Source: Frigoribacterium sp. Leaf415
Lineage (GTDB): Bacteria > Actinomycetota > Actinomycetes > Actinomycetales > Microbacteriaceae
DNA length: 64,000 bases
Assembly: GCF_001424645.1 (NCBI RefSeq)
Contig: NZ_LMQR01000001.1
Span: 1,233,301-1,297,300 of the forward strand
Reading direction: 5' to 3'
Below the pieces are notes generated by a model. It made no database searches. It saw only the letters and a list, made by a program, of their open reading frames with translations, and had not been told where the DNA came from. The position numbers and the translations under genes were made by a program. Below, piece by piece: positions 54,831-62,898 of the stretch (its first letter is position 1; each line of letters starts with the position of its first letter).

Positions 54831-56395
54831 TCGGACCACCCGGCTTCGCGAAGGGCCGCTCGGGCCTCGTCGCGAGCGGAGTACGGGGTTCGCTCGCCAC
54901 GGATGTCGCGGTAGTCCTGGTGGCCGGGGCCGGCCCAGAGGATCGAGTCCCCCGCACCGGCCAGGGCCACGGCCGCACGGATGGCGGCCTCGGGCGGGCT
55001 GACCTCGTGGATCTCGTGCTCGGGGTAGGCCTCGCGGGCGGCGTCGACGAGGGTCTTGCGGATCGAGGCCGGGTCTTCGAAGCGGGGGTGGTGGTCGGTC
55101 ACGACCAGGATGTCGGAACCGGCGGCGGCCACCCGGGCCATCTCACCGCGCTTCGTCGTGTCGCGGTCGCCGTCCGCGCCGAACAGCATGATGACCTTGC
55201 CGGGTGTGAAGGTGCGGACCGCGGCGAGCGTGGTCAGGAACGCGTCGGGGCTGTGGCCGAAGTCGACGTAGACGCTGGGGCCGGTGTCGCCCGAGACGCG
55301 CTCGGTGCGTCCGGGCAGGTAGGCCACGATGCCGCCGTCCGCGTCGAGGGCCTGGCCGATGGCCTCGAGCTCGAAGCCCGCCTCGACCAGCATGACGATC
55401 GCCAGGGCCGCGTTCGCGACCATGTGCCACCCGATCAGCGGGACGCGCGTCACGAGCGAGCGCTGCTCGGGACCCGACAGGCGGAACTCGGTGTACGCGG
55501 CCTGCTCGTCGAGGATCTCGATCGTCCAGTCGGCCTCGACGTCGGGGAGGATCGTGATGGTCGTCAGGGGGATGCGGGCGTTGTCCACCACGCGCTGGCC
55601 GTACGGCGAGTCGAGCGACACCACGGCACGTCGGGCACGGTCGGGCTGGAAGAGCGGCAACTTGGCCTGGAAGTACTCCTCCATGTCGGCGTAGTCGTCG
55701 AGGTGGTCGTGGCTGAGGTTGGTGAAGGCGGCGACGTCGAAGACGAGACCGTCGACGCGGTTGCGGCTGAGCGCCTGCGCACTGACCTCGACGGCCACCG
55801 CGCGCACCTCGCTCTCGCGCATGCGGGCCAGCAGCGCGTGCATCTCGCTGGCCTCGGGGGTGGTGAGGCGGCTGACGACGGTGAGGTCGCCGATGTGACG
55901 CTCGGCCGTGCTGCTGAGACCGGTGACGAGGCCCAGCTGGCGCAGGACGCCCTCGAGCAGGTACGACGTGCTGGTCTTCCCGTTGGTGCCGGTGACCGCG
56001 AGGAGCAGGGGCGCGTCGTCGCTGTCGGTGCGGTAGATCCAGGCCGAGAGCTCGCCGAGGGCCGCCCGGGGCGAGTCGACGAGGACGACGGGCAGCCCGC
56101 TGGACCGGGCCAGCTCGGCACCCGCGGCGTCGGTCAGCAGGGCCACGGCACCGCCGTCACGTGCCTGGTCGGCGAACTCGGCTCCGTGCCGGTGCGCGCC
56201 GGGCACGCCCACGTACAGGTCGCCGGGGTGGAGGTCCGCCGTGCTCAGCGTGATGCCGGTGATCTCGATGCCGTCGAGGGAACCCTCGTGCTCGAGTCCG
56301 AACTCGCTGACCAGTTGGGCGAGTGACCTCGCCGACGGATGTTCCGGTCGAAGGACCGGGGGGATCCGGGCGCTCAAAGAATCCTCTTCTCTCAC
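54827..56395 (-). CDS. murE: UDP-N-acetylmuramoyl-tripeptide synthetase (MurE), atypical specificity loop
   Basis: A 522-residue Mur ligase that adds the third stem residue, a diamino acid. [17 protein letters not shown] is the P-loop, TTPEASEMHALL and VEVSAQALSRNRVDG substrate loops, and NLSHDHLDDYADMEEY the Mur signature. In place of the DNPR motif that marks meso-diaminopimelate enzymes the sequence is D434-H-H-P-R-F-E-D-P442. This agrees with a cell wall containing lysine, ornithine or diaminobutyrate, as in Microbacteriaceae. The GTG overlaps the ftsI stop; a TTG at 56377 with AGAAGAGG upstream is an alternative start. Confidence 0.94.
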   Translation of the reverse strand: MREEDSLSARIPPVLRPEHPSARSLAQLVSEFGLEHEGSLDGIEITGITLSTADLHPGDLYVGVPGAHRHGAEFADQARDGGAVALLTDAAGAELARSSGLPVVLVDSPRAALGELSAWIYRTDSDDAPLLLAVTGTNGKTSTSYLLEGVLRQLGLVTGLSSTAERHIGDLTVVSRLTTPEASEMHALLARMRESEVRAVAVEVSAQALSRNRVDGLVFDVAAFTNLSHDHLDDYADMEEYFQAKLPLFQPDRARRAVVSLDSPYGQRVVDNARIPLTTITILPDVEADWTIEILDEQAAYTEFRLSGPEQRSLVTRVPLIGWHMVANAALAIVMLVEAGFELEAIGQALDADGGIVAYLPGRTERVSGDTGPSVYVDFGHSPDAFLTTLAAVRTFTPGKVIMLFGADGDRDTTKRGEMARVAAAGSDILVVTDHHPRFEDPASIRKTLVDAAREAYPEHEIHEVSPPEAAIRAAVALAGAGDSILWAGPGHQDYRDIRGERTPYSARDEARAALREAGWSE

Positions 56396-58158
56396 CAGGT
56401 CTCGGGCAGGCTGGGTGCCGGCTCCGTCGACGGAGGGACCCGATACATCTCGAGGACCTGGGACATGATCTTGTTGAAGGTCGGCGCCGCAGCGGCCGAC
56501 GTCTTGATGGTACTGGGCTTGGTGAAGGTCACGACGACGACGTATTGCGGGTTCTCGGCCGGAGCGATGCCCGCCACCGAGACGATGCGGTCAGAACCGT
56601 AGCCGGTTCCGTCCGAGCGCGCGACCTCGGCGGTACCGGTCTTGGCGGCGACGCGGTACCCGGGGATCGACAGGACGTCCTTGAGGTCGCCGTCGCTGAC
56701 GACCTTCTCGAGCATGTTGACGGTCGTGTCGGCGGCCCACGGGGAGACGACGCTCGTGCCCTCGGCCGAGGGGGTCTCGGTGACGGTGCCGTCGGGGGCC
56801 GTGCACCCGGCGACGAGGTTGACCGGCAGACGGGTCCCGTGGTTGGCCAGCGTCTGGTAGATGCTCGCGATGTGGATGGCCGTCGTCGAGACACCCTGCC
56901 CGAACATCGTGTTGATGCTCGTCTGCTGGTCCCACTGCGAGGCCGGCCGGATGCCCGTCGTGGGCTCGCCGAGGAAGGCCACGCCGGTCGGGTCGTTCAG
57001 ACCGAACTTCACCATGTAGTCGTGACGCTGCTGGGCCGACAGCGACTGGCCGAGCAGCGAGATCCCGACGTTGGACGAGTCGCGCAGGATGCCCGTCAGC
57101 GTGAGGTTCTCGGTCGGGTGGAAGGTCGCGTCGTGGATCTCGCCGCCCCAGGGGAACGTGCGCGAGTACGGCACCGTCGCCCGCGTCGCGGGATCGGCCT
57201 TGCCCGAGTCGAGCAGCATGGCAGCGGTCATCGCCTTGAAGGTCGACCCCGGCTCGTACGAGTAGGTGAAGGCCTTGCTGCCGAGGTCGTCGACGGCGGT
57301 GCCGTTGACGTCGTTGGGGTCGACGGCCGGGTAGTCGGCGACCGCGAGCAGCGAGGCGTCGCTCGCCTTCATGACGACGGCAGTGGCCGATTCGGCCCCG
57401 ATGGCCTCGGCCTGCTCTCCCAGCGCCTGCTGGGTCATGTACTGGAGGTCGCTGTCGACGGTGAGACGGAGCGTGCCACCGGCGACGGCCTCCTTGGTCG
57501 TGACGGTGCTGCCGGGCAGCTGGACGCCGTCGGCTCCGCGCTCGTAGGTCTCGGAGCCGTCGGTGCCCGCCAGGCACGAGTCCTGGCTCAGCTCGAGTCC
57601 GGCCTGCGGACCGTCGGTGCCGATGAAGCCCGTGAGGTTGCCCGCCACCGCTCCGTTGGGATAGGTGCGCGCGGCCTGGCGCTGGAAGTACACCCACGAC
57701 ACGTTCATCTCGCGGACCTCACGGAAGGCGTCGACGTCGACGCCCTTGACCAGGTACGCGAAGTTCGCCTCGGGGTCGGTGGTCAACGCCTTCGTCATGG
57801 TGTCGGCGTCGCCCCCGGTGATCTTCGCGATGCGCTCGACGACCTGGTCGACGGTCAGCTCGGTGGTCTTGCCGTCCTCGCCCTTCACCTTGGCCGTCGT
57901 GGCGAACGCCGGAGCCGCCGTGATGTTGTACCGGGTGACGCTGCCGGCGAGCACGGTGCCGTCCACGTCGGTGATGTCGCCACGGTCGCCGTAGGTCGTC
58001 TGGACGATCTCGCGCTTGTTCTGGGACTGCTCGTTGAGCTCGGCCGCCTGCACGAGCTGGATGTCTGCCAGGCGCACCACGAACACGCCGACGAGGGCGA
58101 TGATCAGCGCCATCGCCAGCGTCACGCGGAGACGGCGGCTTCGGGGAGCTGCTTTCAC
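56392..58158 (-). CDS. ftsI: Penicillin-binding protein, FtsI/PBP3-type transpeptidase
   Basis: A 588-residue class B penicillin-binding protein that cross-links peptidoglycan at the septum. A single N-terminal anchor (about residues 10-30) is followed by the dimerisation/pedestal domain with RGDITDVDGTVLA. The transpeptidase holds S305-T-F-K in EPGSTFKAMT, SSN in RDSSNVGISL and KTG in VAAKTGTAEV. C-terminal PASTA domains are absent. GTG start with GAGGAA 6 bases upstream. It lies between ftsL and murE as expected. Confidence 0.96.
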   Translation of the reverse strand: MKAAPRSRRLRVTLAMALIIALVGVFVVRLADIQLVQAAELNEQSQNKREIVQTTYGDRGDITDVDGTVLAGSVTRYNITAAPAFATTAKVKGEDGKTTELTVDQVVERIAKITGGDADTMTKALTTDPEANFAYLVKGVDVDAFREVREMNVSWVYFQRQAARTYPNGAVAGNLTGFIGTDGPQAGLELSQDSCLAGTDGSETYERGADGVQLPGSTVTTKEAVAGGTLRLTVDSDLQYMTQQALGEQAEAIGAESATAVVMKASDASLLAVADYPAVDPNDVNGTAVDDLGSKAFTYSYEPGSTFKAMTAAMLLDSGKADPATRATVPYSRTFPWGGEIHDATFHPTENLTLTGILRDSSNVGISLLGQSLSAQQRHDYMVKFGLNDPTGVAFLGEPTTGIRPASQWDQQTSINTMFGQGVSTTAIHIASIYQTLANHGTRLPVNLVAGCTAPDGTVTETPSAEGTSVVSPWAADTTVNMLEKVVSDGDLKDVLSIPGYRVAAKTGTAEVARSDGTGYGSDRIVSVAGIAPAENPQYVVVVTFTKPSTIKTSAAAAPTFNKIMSQVLEMYRVPPSTEPAPSLPETW

Positions 58159-58232
58159 GAGAGGTTCCTCACCGCGGCCGGGCGCCTGCCCGACCCGCTG
58201 TCGTCGATCGATGTACCGGTGACGGCACGTCG

Positions 58233-58901
58233 CTAGCGGGTCTGGGGAGCCGCCAGCTCGTTCGCGCCCGACGCTACCGACTCGTCAGCCGATCCCCCGT
58301 CCGCCGCGCCTGCGTCGGTCGGAACGGCCGCGGCTCCCGCCGTCGTCGGAGCACCGATGGACGTGGCGGCGGGGCCTGTGCCGGTACCGGTGCCGGCAGC
58401 GGCGTCGTCGGCGGAGGTCGCGGGGGCCTTGGTCGTGAGCGGGACGCCCTCGAGGAGGGTGTTCGGGATCAGGTTGCCGGACGTCGCCTCGTCGGCACCC
58501 GCCGCGGGGGCGGGTGACCCGTGGACCGCGCCCGTGGCGAGATCGAGGTAGACGGGGTTCGAGTTGCGGACCATGCCGAGTTCGTCCGCGTTGGCGGCGA
58601 GGTTCTGCGGCGAGGACAGGACGTCGCGTTGCTCGCTGTACTTCTGCTGGTCCCGGACGAGCTCGGTCTTGGCGGCCTGCAGGTCGGAGATCTTGTACGC
58701 ACCGTCGCTGAGGGCGATGCTGATGGCCAGTTGGGCCAGCAGGAGGACGAACAGCGCCGCCGTCGCGATGAGTGCGTAGGCGATCTTCGGCCGGGCCCGT
58801 CGCTGTGCCCGACTCGTGACGATCTCGACCGGTCGCGCCACCGGGGTGGACGACGCCTGCGGACGCGTCGACGGGGTCGCGATGGCCAGGTTGCTGCTCA
58901 T
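58233..58901 (-). CDS. ftsL: FtsL-like division protein with long low-complexity tail
   Basis: A 222-residue bitopic protein in the ftsL position. A basic cytoplasmic region (SRAQRRARPKIAYA) precedes one membrane helix (about residues 48-68), then a short coiled coil (DLQAAKTELVRDQQKYSEQR) and an SPQNLAANADELGMV block, typical of FtsL/septum formation initiator proteins. After residue 125 it is Ala/Gly/Thr/Pro-rich to the end, roughly 95 residues, much longer than the usual FtsL of about 100-130 residues. The ATG overlaps the rsmH stop (ATGA), which fixes the start. The 74-base gap to ftsI contains nothing notable. Confidence 0.85.
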   Translation of the reverse strand: MSSNLAIATPSTRPQASSTPVARPVEIVTSRAQRRARPKIAYALIATAALFVLLLAQLAISIALSDGAYKISDLQAAKTELVRDQQKYSEQRDVLSSPQNLAANADELGMVRNSNPVYLDLATGAVHGSPAPAAGADEATSGNLIPNTLLEGVPLTTKAPATSADDAAAGTGTGTGPAATSIGAPTTAGAAAVPTDAGAADGGSADESVASGANELAAPQTR

Positions 58902-59848
58902 GCTGTTCTCCGGATTCGTTCGGCGGCGCGCAGTCTCACGGGCTTGGCTCGGGGGTTGAGGTCGCGCTCGGCGTCGGAGGCCAGTTCGGCCCCGCGGACG
59001 AGCAGGCGGAAGTCGGGACGGTGCTCGGGCAGTTCGACCGGAAGACCCTGCGGTGCCGTGGACGTCGTGCGGGCGGCCAACTCGCGCTTGACGAAACGGT
59101 CCTCGAGGGACTGGTAGGCCAGCACGACGATCCGCCCCTCGACGGCGAGACGGTCGAGGGCCACCGGGACGGCCGCCTCGAGCGAGGCCAGCTCGCCGTT
59201 GACCTCGATGCGCAGCGCCTGGAACACGCGCTTGGCGGGGTGACCGGCACGCTGCAACGCCATGGGCGTCGCCGCGATCAGGAGGTCGACGAGCTCGCCG
59301 CTGCGGGTGAGCGGTGAGTCGGCCCGGTGCTCGACGATCCGTCGGGCGTACCGCGGAGCCAGCTTCTCCTCGCCGTACTGGTAGAAGATGCGACGCAGTT
59401 CGCTCTCGGGGTACTCGGCGAGGACGCGCTCCGCCGTGACGGGAGAGGTGGGGTCCATGCGCATGTCGAGCGGGGCGTCCTTCGAGTACGAGAAGCCGCG
59501 CTCGACCCGGTCGAGTTGCAGTGACGACACGCCGAGGTCGAAGAGCACCCCGTCGACCGTGTCGAGGTCCAGGTCGTCGAGAGCCTCGGCGATGCCGTCG
59601 TACGTCGTGTGCACGAGGCGGGCACGCTCGCCGAAGGGCGCGAGCCGCTCGCCGGCCAGGGCGAGGGCCTCGGTGTCGCGGTCGAGTCCGACGACCGTGA
59701 GCTCGGGGAAGGCCTGCAGCATCGCTTCGCTGTGGCCCCCCATGCCGAGGGTGCAGTCGACGACGACGGCACCGGGACGCGAGACGGCCGGGGCGAGGAG
59801 CTCGAGGGTGCGCTCGAGGAGGACGGGGGTGTGGATCTGATCGGCCAT
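58898..59848 (-). CDS. rsmH: 16S rRNA (cytosine(1402)-N(4))-methyltransferase
   Basis: A 316-residue SAM-dependent methyltransferase (MraW). HTPVLLERTLELL, VVDCTLGMGGHSEAML (SAM loop), VGLDRDTEALALA, FDLGVSSLQLDRVERGFSY and the C-terminal LAYQSLEDRFVKREL (HSLEDR-like) are conserved. It methylates C1402 in the ribosomal P site. It is the second gene of the cluster, 101 bases after mraZ. ATG at 59848 is used; the longer open frame lacks similarity. Its stop overlaps ftsL. Confidence 0.96.
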   Translation of the reverse strand: MADQIHTPVLLERTLELLAPAVSRPGAVVVDCTLGMGGHSEAMLQAFPELTVVGLDRDTEALALAGERLAPFGERARLVHTTYDGIAEALDDLDLDTVDGVLFDLGVSSLQLDRVERGFSYSKDAPLDMRMDPTSPVTAERVLAEYPESELRRIFYQYGEEKLAPRYARRIVEHRADSPLTRSGELVDLLIAATPMALQRAGHPAKRVFQALRIEVNGELASLEAAVPVALDRLAVEGRIVVLAYQSLEDRFVKRELAARTTSTAPQGLPVELPEHRPDFRLLVRGAELASDAERDLNPRAKPVRLRAAERIRRTA

Positions 59849-59949
59849 GACGACACGGGCTGTGCTCGTCGGCCCTGATCCCCATCCGTCGGGACCTGGC
59901 ACCGGGGAAGGTGCGCCAGGGCTGACGGCTGAGGGTCGGGGCCCACGGG

Positions 59950-60381
59950 CTAGAAGAGCCCGGGGATCACCTCCTCGGTGGTGTTGGCGAACTCGGCCTC
60001 CTGGGCCTCGTAGTAGGTGTTCCACGCGTCGGTGGCCCAGATCTCGGCACGGTTGCCCGCGCCGATCACGGTGAGGTCTCGACCGAGACCGGCGTACTCG
60101 CGCAGCGTCGCCGGGATGGTCACCCGATGCTGCTTGTCGGGGATCTCGTCACTCGCGCCGGAGAGGAAGAGACGCATGTAGTCACGGGCCTGTTTGCTCG
60201 TGACCGGCGCCTGGCGGATGCGCGAGTGCATGTCTTCGAACTCGCGCTGGCTGAAGACGTAGACGCACCGCTCTTGCCCGCGGGTCATGACGAGGCCGGA
60301 GGCCAGTTCGTCACGGAATTTTGCGGGGAGGATGATGCGCCCTTTCTCGTCGAGCTTGGGCGAATAGGTGCCGAGGAACAT
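59950..60381 (-). CDS. mraZ: Transcriptional regulator MraZ
   Basis: A 143-residue protein with two SpoVT/AbrB-like halves: [20 protein letters not shown] (residues 4-23) and [20 protein letters not shown] (about 76-95). MraZ forms ring oligomers and binds repeats just upstream of its own gene, repressing the dcw cluster. Such repeats are visible at 60424-60449. ATG at 60381 gives the exact family N-terminus [11 protein letters not shown]; the preceding bases are rich in GAGGGGAGA. Confidence 0.97.
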   Translation of the reverse strand: MFLGTYSPKLDEKGRIILPAKFRDELASGLVMTRGQERCVYVFSQREFEDMHSRIRQAPVTSKQARDYMRLFLSGASDEIPDKQHRVTIPATLREYAGLGRDLTVIGAGNRAEIWATDAWNTYYEAQEAEFANTTEEVIPGLF

Positions 60382-60423
60382 GCGCCCGTCTCCCCTCGCC
60401 CCGCACCCCTCTGTGGCACGTAC

Positions 60424-60456
60424 CTCCACTTTACTCCACAACCCACCACCCAGCAA
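60424..60456 (-). promoter_or_regulatory. mraZ promoter with overlapping MraZ boxes
   Basis: On the minus strand TTGCTG (60456-60451), a 17-base spacer and TAAAGT (60433-60428) form a -35/-10 pair. GTGGTG, GTGGAG and GTGGAG repeats begin every 10 bases (60449-60444, 60439-60434, 60429-60424), once per helical turn, covering the spacer and the -10. This matches the known arrangement of MraZ-binding boxes and explains autorepression. Confidence 0.7.
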
Positions 60457-60601
60457 CGGAAAGGCGGGTGCAACCACGCGTGTCTCGCCTGCGATCCGCT
60501 CCAGTTCGGGGGTCACGCGGGTGGAGGACGGTGGAGGGAAAACGACCCGAGGAGGCGCGTCCTGCGTGTCGCAGACGACCCGCCGGTCGATCCGGCGCAC
60601 G

Positions 60602-60630
60602 AAAAAGGGGCCGGCCCGAAGGCCGACCCC
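60602..60630 (-). terminator. Rho-independent terminator after the DUF3040 gene
   Basis: A 10-base-pair GC stem with one wobble (60607-60616 with 60621-60630), a CGAA loop, and on the minus strand five T residues directly after the stem (60606-60602). It separates the DUF3040 gene from mraZ. Of the hairpins listed here, only this one has a classical T-tract. Confidence 0.85.
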
Positions 60631-60653
60631 TGAGGTCGTGGTGCTCGTGGAGG

Positions 60654-61055
60654 CTAGGCGTCGCGCCCGTCACCGTCTTGGCGGCGGTCCCACCGGTCGT
60701 TGAGACGGTCCATCAGACCGCCCTTGGCGGGATGCGCCGGACGCGAGGTGGAGGAACGGGGAGCGGACGGCACGGAAGCCGCCGGCGAGCCCTTGCGCTT
60801 GGGCGGCGCGATGGCGAAGAGGACGCCGGCCAGCATGACCACGAACCCCGCCACGCCGATCAACGGTTGGCGGAAGATGACGCCTGCGACGATGACGGCG
60901 ATGCCGACGAGCGCACCGAGGACCCCGACCACGACCAGCGTGTAGTTGGGTCGGCCACCGCGGTTGCCGACCGTCGCCACGAAGTCGGAGTCGTTGTTGT
61001 AGAGACTCCGCTCCATCTCTTCGAGGAGTCGCTGCTCCTGTTCGGAAAGTGGCAT
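60654..61055 (-). CDS. DUF3040 membrane protein
   Basis: A 133-residue protein of unknown function, conserved upstream of mraZ in actinobacteria. The signature [20 protein letters not shown] opens it. Two membrane helices follow (about residues 38-58 and 62-81), then a basic Ser/Pro-rich tail. ATG at 61055 gives the family start; the frame extends 7 codons upstream. It ends at a strong terminator, so it is not part of the mraZ transcript. Confidence 0.9.
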   Translation of the reverse strand: MPLSEQEQRLLEEMERSLYNNDSDFVATVGNRGGRPNYTLVVVGVLGALVGIAVIVAGVIFRQPLIGVAGFVVMLAGVLFAIAPPKRKGSPAASVPSAPRSSTSRPAHPAKGGLMDRLNDRWDRRQDGDGRDA

Positions 61056-61152
61056 CTTGGTGTTCCCTTCGAGCACGGGCTCTCAAGCGCGAGGCGGGAG
61101 CCTCGGGATCGACGCGATGAGTAGCTGCGAGTGTATGCCCGACAGCTATCGC

Positions 61153-61158
61153 TAGGCT
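61153..61158 (+). promoter_or_regulatory. Polyprenyl synthase gene -10 box (leaderless)
   Basis: TAGGCT, 7 bases before the GTG at 61166, with no ribosome binding site between. Confidence 0.5.
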
Positions 61159-61165
61159 AGGCAGC

Positions 61166-62287
61166 GTGGCTGAGAGTACGCGGTTAGTGGACGTCGTTCA
61201 AGAGCGCATCGACCGGTTCCTCGAGCGGCAGCGTCCGGCCCTGGCGGGCATCGCTCCCGACCTCGATCCCTTCTCCCTCTATTCGAGCGATCTGCTCCGG
61301 GGTGGGAAGCGCTTCCGGGCTCTCTTCTGCTATTGGGGCTGGCAGTCGGTCGCCGGGCTCGACACGGGCTTCGACCCGCTCGGCGAGGCCCGCGACGAGC
61401 GCGAGATCGGCGCGGTCATGACCGCCTCGGCAGGGCTCGAGTTCTTCCACGCGGCGGCGCTCGTGCACGACGACATCATGGACAACTCCGACACGCGCCG
61501 GGGGCTGCCGGCGGCCCATCGGCGCTTCGAGGCCCTGCACCGCGAGGGGTCCTGGCTCGGGTCTCCCGAGGCGTTCGGCCGGTCGGGCGCCCTCCTCATG
61601 GGCGACCTGCTGCTGGCGTGGAGCGACGAGCTGCTGAGCGAGGCGCTCGACTCCCTCCCGTCCCGCGAGGCCGCCCGGGCGGCGCGCCTCGAGCTCAACC
61701 GCATGCGGACCGAGGTCACGGTGGGCCAGTACCTCGACATCCTCGAGGAGAACGCCTGGCGGACGGTCGACGAACTGCAGCTGTTGCCGCGTGCCCAGCG
61801 CGTCATCGTCTACAAGTCCGCGAAGTACAGCGTCGAGGCCCCACTGACCGTGGGCGCGGCGATGGCCGGTGCCGACCGGACCGCCCTCGAGTCCCTGCGG
61901 CACTTCGGACTGCCCCTCGGCATCGCCTACCAACTGCGTGACGACCTCCTCGGCGTGTTCGGTGACCCGTCGGTCACGGGCAAGCCCGCAGGCGACGACC
62001 TCCGAGAGGGCAAGCGCACGGTCCTCGTGGCGACCGCTCGTCGGGCCCTGCCCCCGGGGGCCGTCCGCCTGCTCGACGAACTCCTCGGTGACCCCGAACT
62101 CGACGACGACCAGATCAGCATGCTGCAGGCGACGCTGCGCGACAGCGGTGCCGTCGACGCCGTCGAGCAGACGATCACCGATCAGGTCGAGCGTGCCGTC
62201 CACGCACTCGATCGGTCGGGACTCGCGCCGTCGGCACGGACGCAGCTGACGCGACTCGCCGAGACCGTCACGCGCCGCGCCTCCTGA
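61166..62287 (+). CDS. Polyprenyl (geranylgeranyl-type) diphosphate synthase
   Basis: A 373-residue all-helical trans-prenyltransferase that extends allylic diphosphates with isopentenyl diphosphate. The first Asp-rich motif reads LVHDDIMDNSDTRRG near residue 100, and the second QLRDDLLGVFGD near 257. GKRFRALFCYW and DLREGKRTVLV carry the diphosphate-binding Lys and Arg residues. Chain length cannot be told safely; the actinobacterial IdsA relatives make C15-C20 products for carotenoids, quinones or carrier lipids. The GTG start lies just after a -10 box. The end (RAS, TGA) is made by a dispersed decamer at 62276-62285. Confidence 0.93.
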   Translation: MAESTRLVDVVQERIDRFLERQRPALAGIAPDLDPFSLYSSDLLRGGKRFRALFCYWGWQSVAGLDTGFDPLGEARDEREIGAVMTASAGLEFFHAAALVHDDIMDNSDTRRGLPAAHRRFEALHREGSWLGSPEAFGRSGALLMGDLLLAWSDELLSEALDSLPSREAARAARLELNRMRTEVTVGQYLDILEENAWRTVDELQLLPRAQRVIVYKSAKYSVEAPLTVGAAMAGADRTALESLRHFGLPLGIAYQLRDDLLGVFGDPSVTGKPAGDDLREGKRTVLVATARRALPPGAVRLLDELLGDPELDDDQISMLQATLRDSGAVDAVEQTITDQVERAVHALDRSGLAPSARTQLTRLAETVTRRAS

Positions 62288-62348
62288 ACCCGCCCACGGG
62301 TCGACGGCCGTCGCCTGACGGCCCGCCGGGGGCGGTGCGGGGTCGAGG

Positions 62349-62705
62349 CTAGAGCAGGCTCTGCGCGATGCGCCGGACCTCGGCCTTGCGCCCGGCCTGG
62401 AGGGCCGCGACGGGACTCGTGCCGAGCGCCTCGTCGTGGGACAGCATCCAGTCGATGGCCTCGTCGTCGTCGAATCCGTTGTCCGAGAGGACCGTCAGGG
62501 TGCCTCGGAGGTCGTGCCTCGGCTCGGAGCCGTCGAGGAAGACGGCCGGCACCTTCGTGACGCCGTCCACGCGGGTCCCGACGAGGACGTGCTCCTCGAG
62601 CAGGCGACGCACGCGACTCACCCCGAGGCCGAGCCGCTCGACGAGGTCGGGCACGGTGAGCCATTCGGTGTCGGCGAACCAGGGGCGTTGAGAGAGATCG
62701 GTCAC
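62349..62705 (-). CDS. Rv2175c-like DNA-binding protein
   Basis: A 118-residue protein related to mycobacterial Rv2175c, a winged-helix DNA-binding protein phosphorylated by the neighbouring kinase PknL. LTVPDLVERLGLGVSRVRRL-LEEHVLVG is the helix-turn-helix, and LRGTLTVLSDNGFDDDEAIDWML is the C-terminal block. The GTG at 62705 is chosen because the upstream part of the frame is Gly-rich and unrelated. It lies convergent to the polyprenyl synthase gene, as in M. tuberculosis. A kinase gene is not within the window. Confidence 0.88.
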   Translation of the reverse strand: MTDLSQRPWFADTEWLTVPDLVERLGLGVSRVRRLLEEHVLVGTRVDGVTKVPAVFLDGSEPRHDLRGTLTVLSDNGFDDDEAIDWMLSHDEALGTSPVAALQAGRKAEVRRIAQSLL

Positions 62706-62898
62706 GCGACAACCTTGCCACGGGTTCGTGACCCTCGCCGCGCCTCCTCCACCTCCTCCCCCGAGGCGAGTCACATGCGCAACATGCGTCCCACTGATTG
62801 ACTTGGATATCCACGTGTGCCAACTTGGGACGACGTGGCACCGCGGCTCACCGATCACCCAGCGACCGTGTCCCCGCCCCCGAACCGAGGATCAGCCC

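Noticed and set aside
54827..56395. MurE as a meso-diaminopimelate ligase
   Set aside because: The DNPR specificity motif is absent; the generic name is kept instead.
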